From assembly GCA_964360145.1 (NCBI GenBank), contig CAYHWW010000049.1:1-19109 (forward strand): a DNA stretch of 19,109 nt. Reading direction: 5' to 3'. The notes under the pieces are model-generated. The model had not been told where the DNA came from, did no database searches, and worked only from the letters and a program-made list of their open reading frames with translations. Positions 8,222 through 15,424 of the stretch are shown one piece after another. How positions within the stretch are numbered: the first letter of the stretch is position 1; each line of letters begins with the position of its first letter. This DNA comes from CAYHWW01 sp964360145. Its GTDB lineage: Bacteria > Bdellovibrionota > UBA1018 > CAYHWW01. The translations under genes were made by a program, and so were the position numbers.

Positions 8222-9058
8222 ATGAACGAATCAGCGCCATTTCATAAGTATAATCCCTATGTAGCGCTCCTGGATAAATACCGGGACGTGGCATGGGCGG
8301 GTCCGCGTCTGCCTGAGAACAAAGGGCGCTGGAAAGTCTTCTTCGCGGGGCGCATGCAGCGTGAGCCTGCACGCACCATTTTAGAGATCGGCAGTTCCAA
8401 TGGGGCGTTTCTTTCCGCTCTTGCCGCCTCCCATCCCCTGAGTGCCTTTATCGGCCTCGACTGGAAGTACAAACTCGTCTTCAAGGGATGCGAGAAGTCC
8501 GAGAAGCTCGGTAACAAAAACACCGCATTTCTTCGTGCCCGGGCCCAGGATTGCGAGACCATATTCTCCCCTGGCGAGCTTGACGAGATCTGGCTGTTCT
8601 TTCCTGATCCTTGGCCAAAGACCGCTCAACAGAAGCATCGTCTCTTCCAAGAGCCATTCTTAAAGTCCGCGGCAAAGCTCCTGAAGCCCGGAGGTCACCT
8701 GCACATCAAGACCGATCACCCCGGGTATTTTCAGTGGATGCTGGCGGTGATGGGCATGGATTTTGATGATGATGCCGGGGCTCGGGCGATCTTGCCCCTC
8801 GGTGAAGGCAAGAGCCGCCGCAACAGGCAGGTCCTTCATCGCACCCTGGAAAACAAAGACCTTCCCCAGCGCAGTGAACGAGCCTGCGCGGACTTTGAAG
8901 TGGCGGCGCGGAGCTACGACTTCTGGCCTGAAGAGGCGACTCTCCGGGAGCACTTCAAGGACGATCCCCCTCTTTTCTGGGGACAGACCACGCTTTTCGA
9001 GGCGCTCTTTCGGAAAGACCAGCTCCCCGTATTTTTCCTTTCGTTGAAGCGGCGTTAG
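8222..9058 (+). CDS. trmB: tRNA (guanine46-N7)-methyltransferase
   Basis: TrmB uses S-adenosylmethionine to methylate N7 of G46 in the tRNA variable loop. This 278-residue protein shows the SAM motif LEIGSSNGAFL (residues 54-64), motif II FIGLDWKYK (76-84) and the TrmB hallmark FFPDPWPKTAQQKHRL (126-141). HIKTDH (151-156) and a C-terminal segment around TTLFEALF match the family's tRNA-contact region. It is somewhat longer than most bacterial TrmB (about 210-240). The ATG at 8222 has no Shine-Dalgarno sequence, and no other in-frame start exists between it and the hairpin. The gene ends CGT TAG inside a long inverted repeat shared with metF. Confidence 0.93.
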   Translation: MNESAPFHKYNPYVALLDKYRDVAWAGPRLPENKGRWKVFFAGRMQREPARTILEIGSSNGAFLSALAASHPLSAFIGLDWKYKLVFKGCEKSEKLGNKNTAFLRARAQDCETIFSPGELDEIWLFFPDPWPKTAQQKHRLFQEPFLKSAAKLLKPGGHLHIKTDHPGYFQWMLAVMGMDFDDDAGARAILPLGEGKSRRNRQVLHRTLENKDLPQRSERACADFEVAARSYDFWPEEATLREHFKDDPPLFWGQTTLFEALFRKDQLPVFFLSLKRR

Positions 9059-9182
9059 CCATCGTTTGTGGCAGAAAAAACAGGGTGGGCAGCTCCGGGC
9101 AGCTGGAAGCGCCCGCCCGGATAGAGCCCCATGGATGGGGCGTCTGCCCACCCTATTTTTCCGCCACAAACGATGACTAACG
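9053..9182. repeat. Long near-perfect inverted repeat with two inner hairpins between trmB and metF
   Basis: The left arm (9053-9092) and right arm (9144-9182) match at all but a few positions over about 40 bases. Both read CGTTAG, C or T, CATCGTTTGTGGC, A or G, GAAAAA, a short variable junction, then GGGTGGGCAG. The 51-base centre contains two further hairpins: TCCGGGC (9094-9100) with GCCCGGA (9115-9121), and GCCCCAT (9126-9132) with ATGGGGC (9135-9141). A transcript would fold into a three-way junction. A-run and T-run positions would also let the inner GGGTGGGCAG stem act as a bidirectional terminator. Each arm includes the last Arg codon and stop of the flanking gene. A MITE-like element is an alternative explanation; no target-site duplication was seen. 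Confidence 0.85.
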
Positions 9183-10157
9183 TAGTGCTTGCATGAGGCG
9201 GGCAGCGGTACCCGCATCATTCATGATGAAAACATGAATGCCAGGGGCGCCGGCCTTCAGCATCTGTTCACAGAGCGCGATGGTGAACTCAAGGCCACGT
9301 TCAATGCCCTCTTCTTTTGTTTTGCATTGTGCCAGGGCATCCATGAGTTTCCGGGGCACCTTCACGTGGAATTTCTTCATCATGCGTTCCGCGGTGGCCA
9401 GCGTAGTGATGACCCGCAGGCCGGGCAATACCGGGATTCGAGCCCCTGCCTTATGAGATGCTTCGATGAAACGGCTGTAGGCTTCCACGGAGTAAAGCAT
9501 CTGGGTGATGCCGAAGTGAGCACCACTCTCCACCTTAAGGCGGAAGTGCTCTACCGCTCGCTCAAGAGGTTCATCCTCAGGGTAGGCCGCGACTCCGATG
9601 CAGAAATCCGTTTTGGTGCCAGGGCGGTGGGACAGGCCTTCCACGCCTTTATCGAAGCCGGGGCGTAGCAAGTATTCGCCCCGATTCATGGCGGCTATTT
9701 GACCCACAAGCTCGTAAGCATAGGTGTGGCGCCCGGGGGAGTGATCAAAGTTATCGGTTTGGCCATCAGGGGGGTCGCCACGTAATGCCAAGATGTTTCG
9801 CACGCCAAAGTAGTGGTGGTCCACGAGAGCGTTTTCCACTTCAGCAATGCTGTAGTCACGGCATGTGAAGTGGGCAAGGCTGCGGATGCCCCTTTGGCGG
9901 ATGAGCTGAGCGATGGGCAGCGTGCCGCCGCGGAGGCTTCCTCCAGCGCCCTTAGTGACACTGATGAAGTCTACGTCCTCGGCCTTCAGCGTATCGATCT
10001 GGCGCAGGATCTGCTCGGTTTCCGCGCCATTGCGGGGAGGGATAACCTCCGCGGAGATCGTGCGGACCTTGCGGGTGAGGAGATCTGTGATAGCGTCCTG
10101 CTCCGCGGGAGAGGAGCGAGGTGAGGCCTTCGGGCCATCGCCAAGTGCAAACAACAT
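9177..10157 (-). CDS. metF: 5,10-methylenetetrahydrofolate reductase
   Basis: MetF is a flavoprotein that reduces methylene-THF to methyl-THF, the methyl donor for methionine synthesis. This 326-residue protein has the TIM-barrel motifs SAEVIPPRNG (residues 35-44, with catalytic-type Glu37), DFISVTKGAGGS, AHFTCRDYS, NILALRGDPPDG (with Asp128), GVAAYPEDEP and FGITQMLYSVEAYSRF (with Gln219). The final strand is RIPVLPGLRV. The ATG at 10157 is used because it is the last start before the conserved core, although an in-frame ATG 36 bases upstream is possible; a longer extension (to 10634) would run through the opposite gene and is not credible. The ATG directly abuts the ATG of the divergent pseudouridine synthase (CATATG), and no strong ribosome-binding site is present. 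Confidence 0.93.
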   Translation of the reverse strand: MLFALGDGPKASPRSSPAEQDAITDLLTRKVRTISAEVIPPRNGAETEQILRQIDTLKAEDVDFISVTKGAGGSLRGGTLPIAQLIRQRGIRSLAHFTCRDYSIAEVENALVDHHYFGVRNILALRGDPPDGQTDNFDHSPGRHTYAYELVGQIAAMNRGEYLLRPGFDKGVEGLSHRPGTKTDFCIGVAAYPEDEPLERAVEHFRLKVESGAHFGITQMLYSVEAYSRFIEASHKAGARIPVLPGLRVITTLATAERMMKKFHVKVPRKLMDALAQCKTKEEGIERGLEFTIALCEQMLKAGAPGIHVFIMNDAGTAARLMQALR

Positions 10158-10832
10158 ATGAGTCTTGACCTTACGCCTGATCGGATCGTTCATGAAGGCG
10201 AAAATTGGCTCGTGGTGGATAAGCCCGCGGGTTGGCTCACTGTGCCTGGCAGGGGTGCTGCAGCCACCCCTGTGCTGGGAACCGCTCTCCAGGAACGTTG
10301 GGGTCGGCTTTGGCCCGTTCATCGCCTGGACCGGGAGGTTTCCGGTCTGGTTCTTTTTGCCCGTGCCGCCGGCCCCCACAAAGCAGCCTGTGGCTGGTTC
10401 GAGGGTCGTGATGTGAAGAAGACCTATGAAGCGTTCACCCCCTGGGTGGGGGGGCGCAAGGTTGACGGCGACCAAGTGGAATGGGCCATGAAAATTCTCA
10501 GAGGTAAGAAGCGCGCCTACGAGGCGGAGCATGGTCAAGAGGCTGTGACTCGGGCTCGGTTGCTGGGGCGGGTGGAGTGTGGCGATGTTCCACTGGCTCG
10601 CTGGGAATTGATGCCCCTGACGGGCCGCTCCCATCAGCTGCGAGTGGCTTTAGCGAAGCACTACGCTCCCATCTGCGGGGATGAGCTTTATGGAGGGAAG
10701 ACCGTGACAGCGTTGGCATTGCCCGCCGCGGCCATTGCCCTCCGTGCCATGGCTTTAGATTTTTCAGTCATTGCAGAAGTTGAGCGCCAGGGGTTGCCCG
10801 CGCTATTTTCCGTGAAAGGGTTCTTACCATGA
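10158..10832 (+). CDS. RluA-family pseudouridine synthase (first copy)
   Basis: This 224-residue protein isomerises uridine to pseudouridine in RNA. The family core is clear: WLVVDKPAGWLTVP (residues 17-30), the catalytic motif VHRLDREVSGLVLFAR (54-69) with nucleophile Asp58, and LMPLTGRSHQLRVAL near the C-terminus. There is no N-terminal S4 domain, as in RluA-type rather than RluC/D-type enzymes. The RNA target cannot be assigned from sequence, so no symbol is given. The start ATG has no visible Shine-Dalgarno and abuts the metF start. The stop overlaps the next gene's start by 4 bases (ATGA), implying translational coupling with the RlmK-like methyltransferase. Confidence 0.9.
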   Translation: MSLDLTPDRIVHEGENWLVVDKPAGWLTVPGRGAAATPVLGTALQERWGRLWPVHRLDREVSGLVLFARAAGPHKAACGWFEGRDVKKTYEAFTPWVGGRKVDGDQVEWAMKILRGKKRAYEAEHGQEAVTRARLLGRVECGDVPLARWELMPLTGRSHQLRVALAKHYAPICGDELYGGKTVTALALPAAAIALRAMALDFSVIAEVERQGLPALFSVKGFLP

Positions 10833-11773
10833 AGGCCGATGCTTTATTTCTCCAGCGCTTGCGTGGCGAGGGCACCACCTGTTTTCGGGCCGTGAGCTCC
10901 TCGGGGGTGTGGGGCGATGCCTATCAATTAGAAGGGGGCAGCTGGGCGCTCTTCCTGGGCTTCGATGAGGCAAGTCGTGATTGGCCCGCTCTCGCTCGAC
11001 GCAAGGCTGAGGATTTCAAGAAGACTTGGGGTGAGACCGTCGGCGTCGTGTCCGGCGCCGTGAAAACCCCGAAGGGCTCCGAGTCGCTTCCCGCGGTTTT
11101 CATTGATGAGGCATTGAGGGGAGCCTCTCTTGTGACTCGGGAATGGGGTAGTCGCCTGGAGCTGCGCATGGACGGAGTTCTCAACCCTGGCGTATTCATG
11201 GATCAAAGGGTAAATCGAGGTCGTTTACTTCAGCTCATTGAAAAGCGCGGGACTGCGCCGCTGCTCAATCTTTTCAGCTATACCGGCGCGTTTTCCGTTC
11301 TGGCCGCACGCAAGGGTTGCCCCACCACCAGCGTGGATTGCAGCAAGGCTTATCTGACCTGGGAAGGGCAGAACCACGAACTGAACAACACCGCGTCGTT
11401 GTCCAAGCGCTTGAAGGCCGACGCTACGGATTATCTGCGACGTCAGGTGGCCAAGGCTCACCGGGGTGAAACCTCTGAAGAGCAGCGCCCGGGCTTTATT
11501 ATTGTTGATGCGCCGACGTTTTCGCGGGCGGATGGCAAAGTTTTTCGGGTGAGAGAGGATCTGGCGGGGATGGTGCGGGACGCCGTGGCATTGCTCAGCA
11601 CCTCGGCTGGCGCCATTCTGATCTCCTGCAATGACATGGGCTGGCTCCGTGAGGACTTTGAGAACGATGTGGCAAGCTGGGCCGGAGAGGCAGACCTCCA
11701 ATGGGAGAAGGGTGCCACGGCGGAGGATTTCGACTATGAGACGAAGTCCGCCTGGCTCTTGCGCAATCTCTGA
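10829..11773 (+). CDS. Class I SAM-dependent rRNA methyltransferase, RlmK/RlmI-like
   Basis: This 314-residue protein resembles the methyltransferase half of E. coli RlmKL (m7G2069 of 23S rRNA) and RlmI. Seen are LNPGVFMDQRVNR (residues 118-130), the SAM loop LLNLFSYTGAFSVLAA (145-160), an acidic SAM-ribose residue in TTSVDCSKAYL, and the active-site segment IIVDAPTFSRADGKVF (215-230). The family usually reads DPPTFS there; the second residue is Ala218. No PUA or THUMP domain is visible, though the first 100 residues are poorly conserved and may bind RNA. It is translationally coupled to the upstream pseudouridine synthase. The last 40 bases overlap the end of the convergent second RluA-type gene. 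The exact base modified is unknown. Confidence 0.85.
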   Translation: MKADALFLQRLRGEGTTCFRAVSSSGVWGDAYQLEGGSWALFLGFDEASRDWPALARRKAEDFKKTWGETVGVVSGAVKTPKGSESLPAVFIDEALRGASLVTREWGSRLELRMDGVLNPGVFMDQRVNRGRLLQLIEKRGTAPLLNLFSYTGAFSVLAARKGCPTTSVDCSKAYLTWEGQNHELNNTASLSKRLKADATDYLRRQVAKAHRGETSEEQRPGFIIVDAPTFSRADGKVFRVREDLAGMVRDAVALLSTSAGAILISCNDMGWLREDFENDVASWAGEADLQWEKGATAEDFDYETKSAWLLRNL

Positions 11774-12354
11774 GCAAGCCGTTGGAGATCCTCAGGTAGG
11801 GGCGCCTCGATCTTGAGCTGATCCCACCGCAGCCGCCAGGAGTGGAGGGCGGGACGATCATGGAGGCGGTCGGAGCCTTTGCGCTTGTAGAGCAGCTCTC
11901 CGAGGAGGGGATGGCCTTCTTCCGAGAGATGGCGGCGGATCTGATGTTTACGGCCCGTGCCGAGCTTGAGCTCTAGCGCCGTGGCGTTGGCGAAGCGCTC
12001 CAGCACGTGGAAATGGGTCTCGCACTCTTTGCCTTCGATGGGGCGGTTGATGACGCCCTCATCCGCCGGGATGCGGCCTAAGGCGATGCCGTAGTAACTG
12101 CGCTGGATGAGGCCCTGCTGCAGGGCCTTTGTCGCCCGAGCGGCGGCCCCAGAAGACTTGGCGAGTATCATGGCCCCCGTGGTGTTGAAGTCCAAGCGAT
12201 GGACGAGGCCCGCGAAGCCGCAGCGATCTTCCAGCCACTGGGCCACGGAAGGGCGGTCGGGGCGAGAGGCCTGGCTGTCCAGCACGGGAGGTTTGTCGAT
12301 GACGACAAATTCACGGTCTTCATGGAGGATGGCGATGTGCGGGAAGGGGCTCAC
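11734..12354 (-). CDS. RluA-family pseudouridine synthase (second copy)
   Basis: This 206-residue enzyme has IAILHEDREFVVIDKPP (residues 7-23), the catalytic LVHRLDFNTTGAMILAKS (50-67) with Asp55, and GTGRKHQIRRHLSEEGHPLLGELLY, typical of RluA-type synthases. It is distinct in sequence from the copy at 10158. The start is taken as GTG at 12354, 8 bases after the stop of the ComEC-like gene; a longer frame reaching 12960 would run antisense through that gene and has no family similarity. The upstream GGGATT is a weak ribosome-binding site, so coupling to the upstream gene is likely. It overlaps the convergent methyltransferase gene by 40 bases. The RNA target is unknown. Confidence 0.88.
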   Translation of the reverse strand: MSPFPHIAILHEDREFVVIDKPPVLDSQASRPDRPSVAQWLEDRCGFAGLVHRLDFNTTGAMILAKSSGAAARATKALQQGLIQRSYYGIALGRIPADEGVINRPIEGKECETHFHVLERFANATALELKLGTGRKHQIRRHLSEEGHPLLGELLYKRKGSDRLHDRPALHSWRLRWDQLKIEAPLPEDLQRLAQRLRKSQADFVS

Positions 12355-12362
12355 GGGGTGAT

Positions 12363-13322
12363 TTAATCCCAATAGGGCGCGTATCGCAACGAGGGAAGAA
12401 CCGCCTGCGCGAGCTCTAAAACCCTGAGCAGGAACCATGCGATGATTGAATTGAGCTGGCCCAGGCACTGAGCGATGGAGTCGCCCCACGGGTGAGGCAG
12501 AAGCAGCACGAACATTTGCATGAGCGCCAGAGGCATGAGGCCCGCGGCCACCACGGGGGAGATCAACGGAGTGAGCAGCACGCCGTTGAAATTGAGCTCC
12601 GCGAAGAAAGCCCAGGTAATGGGCAGGGCGGCAAGGGTCGCGCCGAGGGACCCTCCCAGGGAGGGGGCCACCCATCGAGGGAGGGCTGGAAACCACTTGC
12701 GGGTGTAATGTTCCCCGGCGAGCAACCCTAAAAGGCAGGCATGAGTGAGCTGAAACCCCGCGTGGCGAAAAAGCCTGGGGTCTAAGACGAGGCTGCCACA
12801 GTATTGAAGGATGACGAGCCGGGGCAGTGGGATGCGGACACCAAGGGTCGTGGCCGTCGCTGAAATAAGGGTGGTGAGCAGTGCCCGGGTGACGGGTGGG
12901 GATTGGTCTGACCAGCACCAGAAAAGCCCAGCTCCGGCCACACTGGCGATGGCATCCCAACGGTTCACCTTGCCACCGAGGGCGCGGGCCATGGGGCGGG
13001 CGGCCAGGCGGAGCATCTGGCTTACGATCCAGCAGTTGAATCCGCTGGCTGCGAGCATGTGAGAAAGGCCCATGGAGCGGAAGAGATCAAGCACGGGGCG
13101 GGGGCAGGCCTTGTCCTCACCGAGGAAAATCGAACTGACGAGCCCCGTGGGGTCTAGCCCGTGATTGATGGAGAGAAAATCTTGCCGCCATCGCCGCAGC
13201 GCCTGGGGCAATGGCCAGGGGGCCGAGGGCGGTGTGCGCACAAAAGTTTGGCACAGGCTGCGACAAAGGGCGGCAAGGGCTAAAAAAAGAAGCCCCCAAT
13301 TTTGGGAAAGTTTTTGAGCCAT
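12363..13322 (-). CDS. ComEC/Rec2-like competence channel protein, single-domain form
   Basis: ComEC carries single-stranded DNA across the inner membrane during transformation. This 319-residue protein aligns with the central Competence domain only: GLVSSIFLGEDKACPRPVLDLFRSMGLSHMLAASGFN (about residues 60-96; the family usually reads AVSGLH), PPVTRALLTTLI and HAGFQLTHACLLGLL, with several hydrophobic membrane segments through the C-terminus. Typical ComEC is 700 or more residues, with an N-terminal OB-type domain and a C-terminal metallo-beta-lactamase nuclease-like domain; both are absent here and not encoded nearby. It may be a naturally reduced channel or a partner of a split system. The ATG at 13322 lacks a clear ribosome-binding site. 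The gene is divergent from the J-domain gene. Confidence 0.8.
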   Translation of the reverse strand: MAQKLSQNWGLLFLALAALCRSLCQTFVRTPPSAPWPLPQALRRWRQDFLSINHGLDPTGLVSSIFLGEDKACPRPVLDLFRSMGLSHMLAASGFNCWIVSQMLRLAARPMARALGGKVNRWDAIASVAGAGLFWCWSDQSPPVTRALLTTLISATATTLGVRIPLPRLVILQYCGSLVLDPRLFRHAGFQLTHACLLGLLAGEHYTRKWFPALPRWVAPSLGGSLGATLAALPITWAFFAELNFNGVLLTPLISPVVAAGLMPLALMQMFVLLLPHPWGDSIAQCLGQLNSIIAWFLLRVLELAQAVLPSLRYAPYWD

Positions 13323-13343
13323 GGGCCGGACCCTTGCTAGAAT
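13314..13343 (+). promoter_or_regulatory. Possible sigma-70-type promoter of the J-domain/comM genes
   Basis: TTGAGC (13314-13319) and TAGAAT (13338-13343) are 18 bases apart. The predicted transcription start (about 13350) is only about 6 bases before the ATG at 13356, which would give a nearly leaderless mRNA. This fits the lack of a Shine-Dalgarno sequence. Confidence 0.35.
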
Positions 13344-13355
13344 AGAGCCAACCCC

Positions 13356-13820
13356 ATGGGAGCCCGCGGCGCGTTTGCCCTATCTCAGATTTTCGTTTTG
13401 GCAGTCATCGCCGGTGCGCTCTATTTGTACTTTCGACGGAACAAACCAGCGGAAGGAAGCCTCCATGACGACGACATGGCGAGGGCCCGGGCCCGCATCG
13501 CCGAGATCATGAAAAACGATGAGAGTGCGCGGGCCGCGGCCTCATTTCGTGGAGGAGGCCAAGGGCGAAACGGCGCGCCCCCATCCCCCGCTTTGACGTC
13601 GGCGCTACCATCTTGGACCGCGGCGACGCCGCCTCATGCCGTTCTTGGCGTACCCTCGGATGCGAAGCACCAAGTGGTTGAGATGGCTTACCGCGCACTG
13701 GTAAAGAAATACCACCCGGACCGGTTTAGTTCCTGGGGCAGCGAGTACATGGACCGCGCCCATGAGATTACGATTTTGCTGCAAAAGGCGCGGGACGCCC
13801 TTTTGAAAAACAGCGCCTGA
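13356..13820 (+). CDS. Membrane-anchored J-domain (DnaJ-like) protein
   Basis: This 154-residue protein has one N-terminal transmembrane helix (about residues 7-26, ALSQIFVLAVIAGALYLYF) followed by basic residues. A charged and Gly/Pro/Ala-rich linker follows, and then a C-terminal J domain (about 92-152): HAVLGVPSDAKHQVVEMAYRALVKKYHPDRF with the HPD tripeptide at 120-122 that stimulates DnaK ATPase. The topology resembles DjlA/TerB-less J proteins that recruit DnaK to the inner membrane. It lacks the zinc-finger and substrate-binding domains of DnaJ. It sits between a ComEC-like gene (divergent) and comM (33 bases downstream, same strand), so a role with that membrane machinery is possible but unproven. 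Confidence 0.85.
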   Translation: MGARGAFALSQIFVLAVIAGALYLYFRRNKPAEGSLHDDDMARARARIAEIMKNDESARAAASFRGGGQGRNGAPPSPALTSALPSWTAATPPHAVLGVPSDAKHQVVEMAYRALVKKYHPDRFSSWGSEYMDRAHEITILLQKARDALLKNSA

Positions 13821-13853
13821 GCCCTGGCACGAAATCTGTAAGGGTACCGCGCC

Positions 13854-15395
13854 ATGGTATCAAAACTAAACTGTTGTTCGTTGTCCGGCATGCATGTCAG
13901 TCCCGTGGAGTTGGAGGTGGACCTCTCCAACCAGCTTCCCTCCTTTGCCCTGGTGGGCATGGCAAGCTCTGTTACCCAGGAAAGCCGCGATCGCGTGCGG
14001 GCCGCGGTGACCAATGCGGGTTTCCCCTGGCCCCAGAAAAAAGTCACAGTGAGCCTCACGCCCGCGGATGTTCCCAAGTGGGGCGCCCATTTCGAGTTGC
14101 CCATGGCTCTCGGGGTGCTCGCGGCCCAGGCCGATGGCCCGGTGCCGACGGTGTTCGCCTTCGGTGAAGTATCGCTCAGCGGCGCTTTGCGTCCCACGGG
14201 GTTGGGAGCTGCCATTCTATCTTGGTTCATGGAGCAGCAGCGCAGTGGTGTGCGCTTTGTGCTTTGTCACGCTCAAGACTGGGAAGACTACCTGGCTTGG
14301 GCAGGGGGTGAGTGTGATCCGGCCATTGAGGTCGTCACGGCATCATCTTTGAGGCAGCTCTGGGAATCTTTTGTAGCCGCGCTGAAAGTGGAGCGTCCAC
14401 GAGTTGAGGGCTCTGTGAATGCATCCTTTGATAAGAATAGAAGTGGCCCTGACTTGAGCGTTCTGCAGTCCGTGCGCGGGGAGCCCCTCGCGAAACTCGC
14501 GGCACTCGTGGTGTTAGCGGACCCGGGACGTCACTTGCTGCTTGCAGGCCCTCAAGGGACGGGTAAATCCATGGTGGCCCGTGCCATGGCCCCGGCCATT
14601 GGTTGTCTGGGGCCGCGAGCCGCGGCGGAGTTAGGCCCCGTGTGCCGGGCCCTAGGGCTTACGCTGCCTCGATCGGAAGATCGCAAACCTGTGATGCACT
14701 TGCAGTCCAGCGCCACGAAAGCCGCCCTTGAAGGTGCCATCACGGCGAACGGGCAGGTGGTTCCCGGTGAGATGTCCCGTGCCCATGGCGGTATGCTTGT
14801 CATGGATGAGCTGCTTGAATGTCGCCGGGACACCATCGAATGCCTCAGGCAACCATTGGAAGAAGGGCTCATTCGCTTGCAACGCGCTCGTCATCGAGCG
14901 CTCTTGCCGGCGCGGTTCCAGTTGGTTGCCACAACGAATCTCTGTTCTTGTGGCATGTGGCTTGGTGAAAACTCACTCTGCATCTGCGGTGATAGCGCGC
15001 TCTCCGCATATCAGCGCAAGCTCTCCGGGCCCATCTTGGATCGGTTTTCTCTTTTGGTGCTGACGGGCCAGGGCGAGGGGGCTCTTCGTGGTCTGTCCGG
15101 GGAGGCTCGCTCGATGTTGGATCATCTGGTTGGCAAAACCATGGCGCTGTTGCCCGTTAGCGGCCCGACGCTAGTGGAAAATCCTGCCCAGTGGGAAGCT
15201 GTGGCGCGATTGCGGCCTGAGGCCAGTCTACGGGGCATTCGCAACATGGCGGCTGTGGCGGCGACTTTAGGCCGGGCCGACGGTGCGGCATCACCGGTTC
15301 ATGTGGAGTTAGCCTGTGCCCTGCGGTTTCCCGTCGAGAAGTTGTTGAAACGGGGGCGGAGCGCCTTGCCGCCCTTAAGGTTACACCTCTCATAG
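13854..15395 (+). CDS. comM: ComM/YifB family AAA+ ATPase (Mg-chelatase-like)
   Basis: ComM is a hexameric helicase that promotes branch migration during natural transformation. This 513-residue protein has the N-terminal ChlI-like domain (GMHVSPVELEVDLSNQLPSF, then SRDRVRAAVTNAGFPWP and VSLTPADVPKWGAHFELP). It then has Walker A GPQGTGKS (232-239), Walker B GMLVMDE (Asp318-Glu319), the sensor segment LVATTNLCSCG, and a C-terminal helical domain. A four-cysteine pattern (Cys364-x-Cys366 and Cys376-x-Cys378) corresponds to the CPCG...C.C element of the family. AGGG at 13841-13844 lies 9 bases before the ATG. The length is normal. Family assignment is firm; a role in transformation is inferred from the family and the nearby ComEC-like gene. 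Confidence 0.92.
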   Translation: MVSKLNCCSLSGMHVSPVELEVDLSNQLPSFALVGMASSVTQESRDRVRAAVTNAGFPWPQKKVTVSLTPADVPKWGAHFELPMALGVLAAQADGPVPTVFAFGEVSLSGALRPTGLGAAILSWFMEQQRSGVRFVLCHAQDWEDYLAWAGGECDPAIEVVTASSLRQLWESFVAALKVERPRVEGSVNASFDKNRSGPDLSVLQSVRGEPLAKLAALVVLADPGRHLLLAGPQGTGKSMVARAMAPAIGCLGPRAAAELGPVCRALGLTLPRSEDRKPVMHLQSSATKAALEGAITANGQVVPGEMSRAHGGMLVMDELLECRRDTIECLRQPLEEGLIRLQRARHRALLPARFQLVATTNLCSCGMWLGENSLCICGDSALSAYQRKLSGPILDRFSLLVLTGQGEGALRGLSGEARSMLDHLVGKTMALLPVSGPTLVENPAQWEAVARLRPEASLRGIRNMAAVAATLGRADGAASPVHVELACALRFPVEKLLKRGRSALPPLRLHLS

Positions 15396-15410
15396 ACGAA
15401 AAGCCCCATG

Positions 15411-15416
15411 AGGGGG
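15411..15416 (+). promoter_or_regulatory. Ribosome-binding site deciding a TTG start
   Basis: AGGGGG lies 8 bases before the TTG at 15425. The TTG start gives a complete signal peptide. Later in-frame GTG and ATG codons (15446, 15458, 15488) lack such a site and would remove the signal peptide's charged N-terminus. Confidence 0.65.
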
Positions 15417-15424
15417 CGAGTGTT

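Noticed and set aside
9053..9182. Hammerhead-type ribozyme in the three-way junction
   Set aside because: The required CUGAUGA and GAAA core segments are not present at the junction.
10194..10634. Long N-terminal extension of metF
   Set aside because: It would run antisense through the first RluA-type gene, including its catalytic motif, and the residues do not resemble MetF.
12355..12960. N-terminal extension of the second RluA-type frame antisense through the ComEC-like gene
   Set aside because: The extra 200 residues are Pro/Arg/His-rich and lie opposite a gene with clear ComEC motifs. Family similarity begins only after the GTG at 12354.
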